A stretch of DNA of 64,000 nt from Paracoccus jeotgali (GTDB lineage: Bacteria > Pseudomonadota > Alphaproteobacteria > Rhodobacterales > Rhodobacteraceae): the NCBI RefSeq assembly GCF_002865605.1, contig NZ_CP025583.1, positions 910,501 to 974,500 on the forward strand. The letters run 5' to 3'. The notes beneath the pieces were generated by a model. It searched no databases and was not told the DNA's origin. It was given only the letters and a program-made list of their open reading frames with translations. Positions 1 to 7,617 of the stretch are shown here, piece by piece. Each line of letters opens with the position of its first letter. Position 1 is the first letter of the stretch. A program made the translations under genes and the position numbers.

Positions 1-1073
1 ACGACACCACGACCAACCTCCTGCTCCCAAACATTCTTGCAGCGCAGGCCCAGAAGCATGTCACCCACAACGAGGCACTGCGCATACTCGACGGGCTGGT
101 TCAGCTTTCCGTCCTCGACCGCGACCTGACCGCGCCGCCCGGCAGCCCCGCCGATGGTGACCGCTACATCGTGGCCAGCGGGGGCACCGGTGACTGGGCG
201 GGGTGGGACCTGAACGTGGCGTTGTTCTCAGACGGCGCATGGCTGCGCCTGCCACCCCGGACTGGCTGGCGCGCATGGGTTGAGGATGAGGACTTGCTGT
301 TGGTCTACGACGGCGCGGCGTGGATCGGCTCAACCCCGGAAGCGCTCCAGAACATGGCACTGGTCGGCGTCGGTACCACTGCCGACGCCTCGAATCCGTT
401 CTCGGCCAAACTCAACGCTGCGCTCTGGACGGCCAAGACCGTGGCCGAGGGTGGCACCGGCGATCTCTTCTACACCATGAACAAGGAGGCCGCGGGCGAC
501 GATCTCGGGCTGACGCTCCAGTCGGGCTTCGTGACCAAGGCGCTCGTGGGCCTCTTCGGCTCTGATCGCTTCCGCGTCGCGGTGTCCGCCGACGGCAGCA
601 CCTTCTTCGATGGTCTGACCGTCGACAACACGAACGGCATCGTTGATCAGCCGCAACTGCCGCGCTTCAAGGCGTACACGAACTACGACAACTACATGGG
701 CGTTGGGACCTGGACGAAGATCGGTCTGAACAACACCGACTATAACGATCAGGGCGCGTTTGATGCCGCGAACAATTGCTTCGTCGCGCCCGTCGACGGG
801 ACTTATCTCTTCGGCGCGACCCTGCTTTACAAGGTCAATTCCAGCACTTCGGCCCGCATGCGCGGTCGGCTCGTGCTGAACGGCGCGACGGAAATCCGGG
901 GCTCCTTCGGCGAGAGCTCCGCCACCCATGTCTCGTTGGCCACCGCGATCTGGCTCCAGACCATGGTGCCACTGACGGCGGGCGATACCGTTGAGCTTCA
1001 GGGGTATTTCCGCGCTCAGGATGGGTATTTTGCGGCCGACCACACGTCCTTCTGGGGCTGCAAGGTCGGCTGA
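1..1073 (+). CDS. DUF2793 phage tail/fibre-like protein, 5' end outside window
   Basis: The reading frame is open from base 3, so the start lies upstream; 356 residues are visible. The first ~100 residues have the DUF2793 pattern (AQKHVTHNEALRILDGLVQL, then PADGDRYIVA and WRAWVEDEDLLLVYDG), a domain found in alphaproteobacterial prophage tail proteins. The last ~130 residues (from about KAYTNYDNYMG to FWGCKVG) look like a C1q/TNF-like beta jelly roll, a fold often used at the tip of phage fibres. I infer a structural or receptor-binding role in a virion. It is followed after 19 bases by a small membrane protein and then an endolysin, the usual end of a phage late operon. Confidence 0.75.
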   Translation, partial: DTTTNLLLPNILAAQAQKHVTHNEALRILDGLVQLSVLDRDLTAPPGSPADGDRYIVASGGTGDWAGWDLNVALFSDGAWLRLPPRTGWRAWVEDEDLLLVYDGAAWIGSTPEALQNMALVGVGTTADASNPFSAKLNAALWTAKTVAEGGTGDLFYTMNKEAAGDDLGLTLQSGFVTKALVGLFGSDRFRVAVSADGSTFFDGLTVDNTNGIVDQPQLPRFKAYTNYDNYMGVGTWTKIGLNNTDYNDQGAFDAANNCFVAPVDGTYLFGATLLYKVNSSTSARMRGRLVLNGATEIRGSFGESSATHVSLATAIWLQTMVPLTAGDTVELQGYFRAQDGYFAADHTSFWGCKVG

Positions 1074-1092
1074 GCGGCGGAAGGAGGATCCG

Positions 1093-1383
1093 ATGACACC
1101 ACCTCGATCTGATCTGGGCTTTGTGCGCATGCCCGACGCCGAGTTTGAGGCAATGTTGGCACGCGCTGCCGAGAAAGGCGCCAAACGCGCGCTCGCCGAT
1201 GTCGGCCTCGATGGCGAAGAGGCAGCGCTCGATATCCGGGACCTGCGATCCTTGCTCGACTGCATCCGGCTGGTGCGCCGCACCGCAATGCAGACGGCAG
1301 TCCGAATAATCACCACCGGCGTGATGTTGGCGCTGCTGGCGGGTATCGCGATCAAGCTCAAGATCTTCGGCGGGGCCCCGTAG
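1093..1383 (+). CDS. DUF6127-like small membrane protein of prophage, possible holin-like role
   Basis: This encodes 96 residues from ATG 1093, which has a strong AAGGAGG ribosome site 7 bases upstream. An upstream in-frame ATG at 991 lies inside the preceding gene and is not preferred. The N-terminal two thirds are charged and soluble. One hydrophobic helix (IITTGVMLALLAGIAIKL) sits near the C-terminus. It resembles DUF6127 proteins that sit between tail-fibre and endolysin genes in alphaproteobacterial prophages. The position just before an endolysin suggests a holin or anti-holin function, but that is inference from context only. Confidence 0.6.
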   Translation: MTPPRSDLGFVRMPDAEFEAMLARAAEKGAKRALADVGLDGEEAALDIRDLRSLLDCIRLVRRTAMQTAVRIITTGVMLALLAGIAIKLKIFGGAP

Positions 1384-1415
1384 CTCCGCCGCATCCCAAT
1401 CCGTTAGCCCAACCG

Positions 1416-1439
1416 ACCCGCCCATGTGGCGGGTTTTTT
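1416..1439 (+). terminator. Rho-independent terminator
   Basis: CCCGCC at 1417-1422 pairs with GGCGGG at 1428-1433 around a 5-base loop and is followed by six Ts. It separates the small membrane protein gene from the endolysin gene. Because it lies 17 bases before the endolysin start, it may limit rather than abolish read-through. Confidence 0.7.
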
Positions 1440-1456
1440 CGTTTCTGGAGGATACC

Positions 1457-2131
1457 ATGACTACGACCTTTTACGACCATTGGCACGATGTGCCGGAGAA
1501 AGCCTGGCGCTGGACCAACTTCTCGCCTGCCGAAATTGCCTGCCGCGGCACCGGCAAGCTGCTGATCAACGAGCCCGCGCTCGACAAGCTGCAGGCGTTG
1601 CGCGACCGTCTGGGGAAACCGCTGATCGTCCGCTCTGCCTATCGCAGCCCGGAGCACAACCGCGCCGTTGGCGGCGCAACCCGCTCGAAGCACATGGAAG
1701 GCGCGGCCTTCGATATCGCAATGTCGAACCACGACCCGTTGGCCTTCGAGGCTGCGGCACGAACAGTGGGATTTCTCGGATTCGGCTTCTATCCGCGCTC
1801 GGGTTTCATCCATGTTGATCTCGGCCCGGCGCGCCAATGGGGCGAGCGCTTCCCGGTCCGGGCGACCGCATTCGCCGAGGATACGCCGCCCGCGCGCGAG
1901 GTTCTGGCTGAAAGCCGCACGATGAAAGGTGGCGGAGCGGCCGGGGTGGCGACGCTGGGCGCGGCGGGGGTCGAAGTCGCACAGAGCGTCCTGTCCGAGA
2001 CCGGGTCCGCCGTCCTGCCACTGGTGCCATATCTGGACTCGTTGCGCTGGGTGTTCATCGCGGTGGCGCTCGTTGGCATTGCTGTCACGATCTACGCCCG
2101 CCTCGATGATTGGAAGCGGGGGCAGCGATGA
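1457..2131 (+). CDS. M15A peptidase endolysin with C-terminal membrane anchor
   Basis: This encodes 224 residues from ATG 1457, preceded by CTGGAGG. The N-terminal ~130 residues form an M15A/VanY-type D-Ala-D-Ala carboxypeptidase domain: the zinc motif SKHMEGAAFD (SxHxxGxAxD) and the later HVD (third zinc ligand) are both present, as is the conserved SAYRSPEHNRAVGG segment. A linker and a hydrophobic helix near residues 195-215 (WVFIAVALVGIAVTIYARL) end in a basic tail, giving a C-terminal anchor. It probably cuts peptidoglycan cross-links at lysis. Its stop overlaps the next gene's start (ATGATCA around 2128-2131), so the lysis genes are likely coupled. Confidence 0.8.
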   Translation: MTTTFYDHWHDVPEKAWRWTNFSPAEIACRGTGKLLINEPALDKLQALRDRLGKPLIVRSAYRSPEHNRAVGGATRSKHMEGAAFDIAMSNHDPLAFEAAARTVGFLGFGFYPRSGFIHVDLGPARQWGERFPVRATAFAEDTPPAREVLAESRTMKGGGAAGVATLGAAGVEVAQSVLSETGSAVLPLVPYLDSLRWVFIAVALVGIAVTIYARLDDWKRGQR

Positions 2132-2384
2132 TCACCACCATTCTCGGCGGGATCGCAGCCAGCACATGGGCGCGGGCCATTTTGCGCTACGGTGCCATCG
2201 CCGTCGCCATTGTCCTGTTCCTGCTGTCGATCCGCCGCTCCGGCGAGCACGTCGGGCGGATCGCTGAAGTCTCGAAACCACGGAGAAGGCCAATGAAATC
2301 CAACGCCAGATGCTGGAGGCTGCAGCTCGCCGTCCTCGTGATCGGTGCGAGCTGGTTGACCGGTTGCGCAACGGCGGGTTTTGA
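2128..2384 (+). pseudogene. Rz-like inner-membrane spanin, frameshifted
   Basis: Translation from ATG 2128 gives a single membrane helix (ARAILRYGAIAVAIVLFLL) and a short periplasmic start (RRSGEHVGRIAE). The frame then becomes unlike a spanin and runs into the Rz1-like frame. If one base is restored near 2270, the frame continues as a charged helical stretch (LETTEKANEIQRQMLEAAAR, then RPRDRCELVDRLRNGGF) and stops at TGA 2382-2384. That is the expected shape of an Rz-type protein: one N-terminal membrane helix plus a coiled-coil periplasmic part. The break is either a true single-base deletion or a sequencing error. Confidence 0.55.
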
Positions 2385-2544
2385 AGCGAACGGCTTGGCG
2401 GCATGTCCGCCGGTCGTGGAATACAGCAGGGAGTTACAGGCGCGGGCGGCCGAGGAATTGGCGATGCTGCCGGATCGGTCGGTGGTCGTCGAGATGATGG
2501 GTGATTACGCCGTTATTCGAGATCAGGCGCGCGGCTGCAGATAG
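2293..2544 (+). CDS. Rz1-like outer-membrane spanin lipoprotein nested in the Rz-like gene
   Basis: This encodes 83 residues from ATG 2293. A signal peptide ends in a good lipobox (ASWLTGC), predicting a lipoprotein anchored at Cys25. The mature part (PPVVEYSRELQARAAEELAM and DYAVIRDQARGC) resembles o-spanins of Rhodobacterales prophages, which carry short Pro/Ala-rich sequences ending near ARxC. The gene starts inside the Rz-like gene in another frame, the classic Rz/Rz1 embedded layout. With the inner-membrane partner it would bridge the periplasm and fuse membranes at lysis. Because of a one-base loss upstream, the two proteins are now in one continuous frame. Confidence 0.6.
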   Translation: MKSNARCWRLQLAVLVIGASWLTGCATAGFEANGLAACPPVVEYSRELQARAAEELAMLPDRSVVVEMMGDYAVIRDQARGCR

Positions 2545-2587
2545 AGTCAGCGCATCTTGGTCTTCAGCGCAGTCTGCAGAGTATCGA

Positions 2588-3061
2588 TCACTCGGAATGC
2601 TTGATATCCTTTTCGCCAATTTCAAGCTGCCTGCTGTCTGAGAGCAGCCAAGCCGCAAGAACTTCAACCGTTGCGGCCAATTGGTCGGTCTTGCGCAATG
2701 AACACTCCCACACTGTTGCGACCCGCCATCCTGTCTCTATCAACTGGTCCCGTATGGCAGCGTCCCGGATCACATTCGCGTCGAACTTCGCCTGCCAGAA
2801 CTCTGAACGTGTCGATGGAGTGGTTGTGTAACGACAGCCCTCATGGCGGTGCCAGAAGCAGCCATGCACGAAGACGATTGCGTGATGCTTCGGAAACACG
2901 AGGTCCGGTCGCCCGGGGACATTTTTCGAATGCAGCCGGTAACGGAAGCCACGCGCATGAAGTGCCCGCCGAAGCACCAGTTCGGGCTTCGTGTCCTTCC
3001 CCTTGATCCCGGCCATCATCCGGGAGCGGGTCTGTTTGTCTACGATATCGGTCACGTGCAC
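2588..3061 (-). CDS. vsr: Very short patch repair endonuclease Vsr
   Basis: This encodes 157 residues. The Vsr family pattern is clear: VDKQTRSRMMAGIKGKDTKP at the N-terminus, the metal-binding GRPDLVF, FVHGCFWHRHEGC and GWRVATVWEC. Vsr nicks DNA 5' of T:G mismatches that arise when 5-methylcytosine deaminates, and so protects cells carrying a cytosine methylase. It is divergent from the Dcm-type methylase with 61 bases between the starts, as expected for a functional pair. It sits just downstream of the prophage lysis genes, convergent with them. The C-terminal tail after EVLAAWLL is less conserved. Confidence 0.9.
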   Translation of the reverse strand: MHVTDIVDKQTRSRMMAGIKGKDTKPELVLRRALHARGFRYRLHSKNVPGRPDLVFPKHHAIVFVHGCFWHRHEGCRYTTTPSTRSEFWQAKFDANVIRDAAIRDQLIETGWRVATVWECSLRKTDQLAATVEVLAAWLLSDSRQLEIGEKDIKHSE

Positions 3062-3122
3062 CCTGGTCTTCGGTCTGGAACCTGGTATACACCGACTGAA
3101 TGAATTTCGTCAGGAGCCGGAT

Positions 3123-4655
3123 TTGTCAGCCACTTTCGGCATTGTCGATCTGTTTGCCGGTCCAGGCGGACTTGGCGAGGGCTTTGCCTCCCTCGTCGAG
3201 GATGGACATGCGCCGTTCCGGATCGGCATCTCGGTCGAGAAAGAGGCATCGGCTCATCGCACCCTGACGCTGCGCGCGTTCCTGCGTGAATACCAGGCGC
3301 TTCACGGCGCCTTGCCCGACCAGTTCATCGATTTTCATGCGGGGCTTGTCCCCGAGCCGGATTGGTCAGCAGTCGACGCCGAAGCGTGGCAGCTTGCCAT
3401 TGATGAGGCTCGTGCACTCGAACTCGGCACTGAGGCAGCTGCGACGGCGATTGACGGTGCCATCGCGAAGCTGCGCAAAAACCATGACGATACGATTCTG
3501 ATCGGCGGACCGCCCTGTCAGGCTTATTCCCTGGTCGGGCGTGCGCGGGCCAAGGGCAAGATCGGCTATGTGCCTGAAGAAGATGAGCGGCACTACCTGT
3601 TCCGAGAGTACATCCGCGTGCTCGACAGGCTTCGTCCCGCTGCTTTCGTGATGGAAAACGTCAAGGGCATGCTCTCCTCGACTGTTGAAAGCCGACTTGT
3701 CTTCGAGATGCTGATGGAGGACCTGTCCTCGCTTGGTACGGGCCAAGGTCATCACTACGATCTGCTGGCAGTCCGCGTGGTAGATGGAAAAGCCAGCCTG
3801 CAAGAAGCAGCGCGACCGTCCGATTTCATTGTGCGTGCTGAGGAATTCGGGGTCCCGCAAAGACGCCACAGGGTGATCATCGTCGGCATCCGCTCCGACC
3901 TTGCGGGCAAGGCTGCGAGCACCGAGATTGCTGTTTCGGGTCTGCCGCGAACGGTCAGCGACGTTATCGGGACGATGCCCAACCTGCGCAGCGGCATTAG
4001 TCGGGGTCGAGACGATTCATCGGCGTGGCGAGACGAGGTTGTCGAAGCGGCGAAACTACTGGCCAAAATCCATAAGGGGAAAGAGAATGCTCCGCTTCGG
4101 GAGGCATTCTCATCCGTTGCCAAGCGAATGAAGTCGGAAGCGCAGAGACGTCGGACAGCGTCATGCCAGCCGGATGGCTATGGCACCTCAAACGATGAAT
4201 TGCTGCGCTGGATTGAGCGGCCAGAATTGCGCACCATTGCCCAGCACGAAACACGCGGGCACATGCCCTCGGATCTTGGAAGGTATCTGTTCGCCGCTGT
4301 GTTCGGGGCAGTGCGTCGCTACAGCCCGAAGGCCGCCGATTTTCCCCTCGCGCTTAGCCCGGATCATCGGAACTGGCACAGCGGCGTCTTCAACGACCGA
4401 TTTCGAGTCCAACTGGCCGATGCGGCAGCCACTACGGTAACCAGCCATATCTCCAAGGATGGACATTACTTCATCCATCCTGACCCTATGCAGTGCCGCA
4501 GCCTGACCGTGCGCGAGGCCGCTCGGCTACAAACCTTTCCTGACGACTATCTGTTCCTCGGCAATCGGACCCAGCAATACGTCCAAGTGGGGAATGCCGT
4601 ACCTCCCTTCCTCGCACGGCAAATCGCAGCTTTGCTAGGGACAGTCCTATCCTGA
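3123..4655 (+). CDS. dcm: DNA (cytosine-5-)-methyltransferase, Dcm type
   Basis: This encodes 510 residues if translation starts at TTG 3123, which has AGGAG six bases upstream. Upstream in-frame codons back to 2991 overlap vsr and give non-family sequence. C5-methylase motifs appear in order: I (FAGPGGLGEGF), IV (GGPPCQAYS, catalytic Cys near residue 132), VI (ENVKG), VIII (QRRHRVIIVG), IX (SLTVREAARLQTFPDDY) and X (QVGNAVPP). A long insert of ~60 residues separates motifs I and IV, and another ~150-residue variable region carries the target recognition part. It probably protects host or phage DNA; no cognate restriction endonuclease is adjacent, only Vsr. The sequence specificity cannot be read from the protein. 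Confidence 0.9.
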   Translation: MSATFGIVDLFAGPGGLGEGFASLVEDGHAPFRIGISVEKEASAHRTLTLRAFLREYQALHGALPDQFIDFHAGLVPEPDWSAVDAEAWQLAIDEARALELGTEAAATAIDGAIAKLRKNHDDTILIGGPPCQAYSLVGRARAKGKIGYVPEEDERHYLFREYIRVLDRLRPAAFVMENVKGMLSSTVESRLVFEMLMEDLSSLGTGQGHHYDLLAVRVVDGKASLQEAARPSDFIVRAEEFGVPQRRHRVIIVGIRSDLAGKAASTEIAVSGLPRTVSDVIGTMPNLRSGISRGRDDSSAWRDEVVEAAKLLAKIHKGKENAPLREAFSSVAKRMKSEAQRRRTASCQPDGYGTSNDELLRWIERPELRTIAQHETRGHMPSDLGRYLFAAVFGAVRRYSPKAADFPLALSPDHRNWHSGVFNDRFRVQLADAAATTVTSHISKDGHYFIHPDPMQCRSLTVREAARLQTFPDDYLFLGNRTQQYVQVGNAVPPFLARQIAALLGTVLS

Positions 4656-4670
4656 ATACTGGGCATAAAG

Positions 4671-5610
4671 TCAGATTTTGGCACACTGAACTCGGGTTAA
4701 TACGCCGCTTGCTTTAAAGAAGGCATCACCCTTGCCAGTCAGGGACTCCGCCCCAGGATCGTCCATGATGACTCGGCTTTCGGTAGAGCTTTTGACGCGC
4801 AATGCGATTTGCGCGGGGAGGTTTGACCGCAAGTTGGTGCTGATTACCGAGGCATCTGGCTTCTGGGTGGCAATTATTACGTGAATTCCCGCAGCGCGGG
4901 CTTTCTGAGCAAGACGCTTCAAATGTCCTTCAATTGTCTTTTTTGCGTCCGGCTCTGATGTCAAATCAGCGTATTCGTCTAAAACGATAATCCACCTCGG
5001 AATTCGCTCACCCTCGGCTACATTTGCGTTGAAGTCTCCGATCGTTCTGACCTTCGCGTTCTTGAAACTTGCATAACGGGCCTGCATTTCCTCTACGGCG
5101 CGGAGAAGAATCCCGATTGCATCCTCTTCGTCCCAGCCAATCTCTCCATCGAGATGTTCAGATTCTGAAAGATGCTCGAGCTCGGTTCCCTTCGGATCGA
5201 TTAGCTGCAGCCTTACTTCATCCGGTGTGTAGTGCTGGGTAATACCGGCTAGGATTGTATTGAGGGCTTCAGATTTACCACTCCCGGTGGTGCCGCCGAT
5301 GAGGAGATGCGGCGAGTTGGAGGAGGTGAAGTCGATTTCAACGACGTTTCCGAAGCGATCCTCTCCCAAGGGCACCCTGAGGCCAAACTCAGGACGTTTC
5401 CAGCGCGACCAGAGATCCGATGCTTCCACAAAATACCGGTCCTTGTCCAACTTGGGTACATCAATGGTGACGTAGCCCTTGTCTATGTCGAACCGCATAT
5501 CCTGAGCGGCGTCCAGCTCCAGGGCAAGCTTGAGGGCGTCATGCTGGGCAGACAGCTTGTTCGGTGCCACGCCCTTTCCTGGACGAACCCTGAAGAGAAT
5601 TGATGCGGGG
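4671..5610 (-). pseudogene. FtsK/HerA-like ATPase, 5' end cut off by an IS3 element
   Basis: The frame encodes an FtsK/SpoIIIE-type motor domain with Walker A GGTTGSGKS, the DPKGTELEHL segment and Walker B WIIVLDEYADL, then the FtsK-like IIATQKPDASVI and LPAQIALRVKSSTESR. A GTG at 5570 would give 299 residues. However, the frame stays open upstream to base 5610 with family-like sequence (ILFRVRPGKGVAPNKLSAQH), where it meets the IS terminal repeat. The gene has therefore lost its N-terminal part, and no continuation is visible on the other side of the IS. It is somewhat AT-richer than the core genes. Such standalone FtsK-like ATPases occur in mobile and defence islands; the role here is unknown. 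Confidence 0.7.
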
Positions 5611-5674
5611 TGACGTTGCCCCCTCTGCCTAATCCAGTTTGAGGTAGACTCTGGCCTAACCGAAAGGACCAGAG

Positions 5675-5942
5675 ATGAAGCGCAGCAGGTTCACCGAGGA
5701 TCAGATCATCGGCATTCTGAAGGAGCACGAGGCGGGGGATTTCCGTTGCCGATCTTTGCCGTAAGCACGGCGTCAGCGATGCGACCGTTTACAAGTGGAA
5801 AGCCAAGTATGGCGGCATGGATGTCAGCGAGGCGAAGCGTCTGAAGGCGCTTGAGGATGAGAACGGCAGGCTGAAGAAGCTGCTGGCCGACTCCATGCTC
5901 GACAATTCGGCCTTGAAGGATCTGCTCGGAAAAAAGTGGTGA
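5675..5942 (+). pseudogene. IS3-family transposase OrfA, frameshifted
   Basis: The frame starts MKRSRFTEDQIIGILKEHEAG, the usual IS407-type OrfA beginning with a helix-turn-helix. At the five-G run at 5734-5738 an extra G shifts the frame and a stop follows soon after. Removing one G restores VADLCRKHGVSDATVYKWKA and the leucine-zipper-like ALEDENGRLKKLLAD, ending at TGA 5940-5942. The gene overlaps orfB by a few bases as in intact relatives. Confidence 0.8.
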
Positions 5943-6866
5943 CGCCCGCCGCGAAGCGGCAAGCGGTCGCGCATCTAGTGGCAAGTCACGAGATGAGCGA
6001 ACGGCGGGCGTGCCGGGTGATCGGCTGTTGCCGGATGACCATGCGGTATGAGGTGGTCCGCCAAGACGACCCTGTGCTGCGCGAGCGGCTGAAAGAATTG
6101 GCAAAGGTCCGGCGCCGGTTCGGGTATCGTCGGTTGCATGTCTTCCTGCGGCGCGAGGGCCACGAGGTCAACCACAAGCGCCTGTTTCGCATCTACCGCG
6201 AAGAGCAGTTGCATGTCCGTCGCCGGGGCGGGCGCAAGCGGGCCATGGGCACACGGGCCCCGATGGTGCTGCCTTTGCTGCCAAACCAGCGCTGGTCGCT
6301 GGACTTCGTGTCAGACCAGCTGACCGATGGCCGCCGGTTCCGGATCATGACCGTGGTCGATGACTGCACGCGGGAATGCTTGGCGCTGATCGCGGACACG
6401 TCGCTCTCGGGGGCAAGGGTGGCGCGGGAACTGGCGACGCTGTTCGACACCCGCGGCAAGCCTCAGACGGTGGTCAGTGACAATGGAACCGAGTTCACCT
6501 CGAATGCGATCCTCAAATTCGTGGATGACCGCAAGTTTGACTGGCATTACATCGCGCCCGGAAAGCCGACCCAGAATGCCTTCATCGAAAGCTTCAACGG
6601 TCGCCTGCGAGACGAACTCTTGAACGAAACGCTGTTCCCGTCCCTGCACCATGCCCGCGCAACGCTGGTCGCCTGGCGCACGGACTACAACACCGAACGC
6701 CCCCCACTCCCGCCTCAGCTGGCAGACCCCAGCCGAGTTTGCCGAAACCTTCACCCCGCAACGGGGCCTGACGCTGCGCAATCCGCAAAGCTCCGCGCCA
6801 GCCCCCGTTGCCCAACCCGCCCAAATGGGCAAAACTCAGTCCCGGAGTCTCGCTCACGCTGGATAA
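5936..6866 (+). pseudogene. IS3-family transposase OrfB (DDE), frameshifted near C-terminus
   Basis: The frame encodes an rve-type integrase core: RWSLDFVSDQL (first Asp), VVSDNGTEFTS (second Asp) and QNAFIESFNGRLRDE (Glu). After NTERP an extra C in the run at 6700-6705 shifts the frame. Without it the protein ends with the family-typical HSRLSWQTPAEFAETF and stops at 6866. As written, the C-terminal ~55 residues are replaced by unrelated sequence that runs past the element's end. Probably non-functional, although the DDE triad itself is intact. Confidence 0.8.
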
Positions 6867-6884
6867 AAGTTGGGGGCAACGTCA

Positions 6885-7041
6885 ATATGTCTGTATCGAG
6901 CCGGTAAGCCATGTTGCGGGGGCGAGTTCATTTTTTCGGGGTGCTGGAAGAGAACTTTGGAGACTGCAACCGCGCCAACAAGTGCGGGCTTCCGTTTCGC
7001 TTCTTTTTTCCGATCTTAATAATGCATGAGCTGACAGGATA
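6885..7041. other. Short non-coding stretch between IS fragments
   Basis: No convincing gene is visible. The sequence does not continue the FtsK-like frame that the IS3 element truncated on its other side, and I could not assign it to a known element. Confidence 0.4.
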
Positions 7042-7193
7042 GAGTTTTACCATCGCCACCCGCACAAGGCCTTTGGCGGCTAACCACCGGTCGTGGTCCA
7101 CTCATTATAAATCGACGCAACGCAACCGGATCAGCAGGAGCAAAAAGGAGCTTAAAAAGCGCGAGCTCCGTCCAAGCGATGGGGGGCACGTCA
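7042..7193 (+). mobile_element. 3'-end remnant of an IS3-family element
   Basis: This 152-base stretch matches the right end of the intact IS3 element at 21295-22567. It has the same GAGTTTTAC start, the HPHKAFGG-encoding part, GATCAGCAGGAGCAAA, and a degenerate right terminal repeat ending GGGGGGCACGTCA (intact copy GGGGAGCACCTCA). Stop codons interrupt the frame (FYHRHPHKAFGG then stop). Everything upstream of this in the element is missing. Confidence 0.75.
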
Positions 7194-7330
7194 GAGTTGC
7201 CTGAAGCTCTTGGGCGAGCGGATCATGTCCCGAGACCACCGACCGCCATACCGCCGAAATCCAGAACCGAATCGCCATCATGAACCGCCTCTCGGCCCTC
7301 GGCAGGGCCAAAATCGAGGCCATGGCATGA
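7194..7330 (+). pseudogene. C-terminal fragment of an IS5-family transposase
   Basis: Directly after the IS3 remnant, one frame reads LKLLGERIMSRD, and after a frame change TDRHTAEIQNRIAIMNRLSALGRAKIEAMA and a stop. This matches the KLLGxRxxxRDxDRxxAExQxRxAxxNxxxALG pattern at the end of IS5-type transposases. The abutting IS3 end suggests that the IS3 element had inserted into this gene. Only ~45 codons remain. Confidence 0.5.
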
Positions 7331-7617
7331 AGGACCACGGGAAAGGGCCCTTCACCCCGAGAGCTCATTTTCGCAACAACTCCGACACACGGTATCGGTG
7401 ACGGCGTGCAGATTGAGTTCATACCGCCTCAAACCGATCAGGCGGCCACCCACCCAGTTTTTTCGTAGTCAGGCTCGAAACTGGGCGATGCGTCTTGGAA
7501 TAAGTTGCAGCGCCTTCCCTTTCATGATGTTGCTTTTTGTTTTGGCTTAAGGTCTGTTTAGCGGGAACGTGAATGACTGGGGTTCCGCCTTAACTGGGTC
7601 GAACCGGAGAGGACTTA
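7331..7617. other. Intergenic region upstream of the M20 hydrolase gene
   Basis: About 290 bases without a convincing gene. It must hold the promoter of the following gene but I see no strong match to the sigma-70 consensus. It is a little AT-richer near 7500-7570. Confidence 0.4.

Larger units (their letters stand above)
5611..6884 (+). mobile_element. IS3-family (IS407-like) insertion sequence, inactivated
   Basis: The element is bounded by perfect 13-bp inverted repeats, TGACGTTGCCCCC at 5611-5623 and GGGGGCAACGTCA at 6872-6884, for a length of 1274 bp. It carries the two overlapping transposase frames of the IS407 subgroup. No target duplication is visible (GGGG on the left, ATAT on the right), so one flank has probably been rearranged since insertion. 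Both transposase genes contain a one-base expansion in a homopolymer. Confidence 0.85.

Noticed and set aside
5936..6907. Long C-terminal extension of the IS3 OrfB, as a novel fusion
   Set aside because: The extension results from one extra C near 6700; removing it restores the normal family C-terminus.
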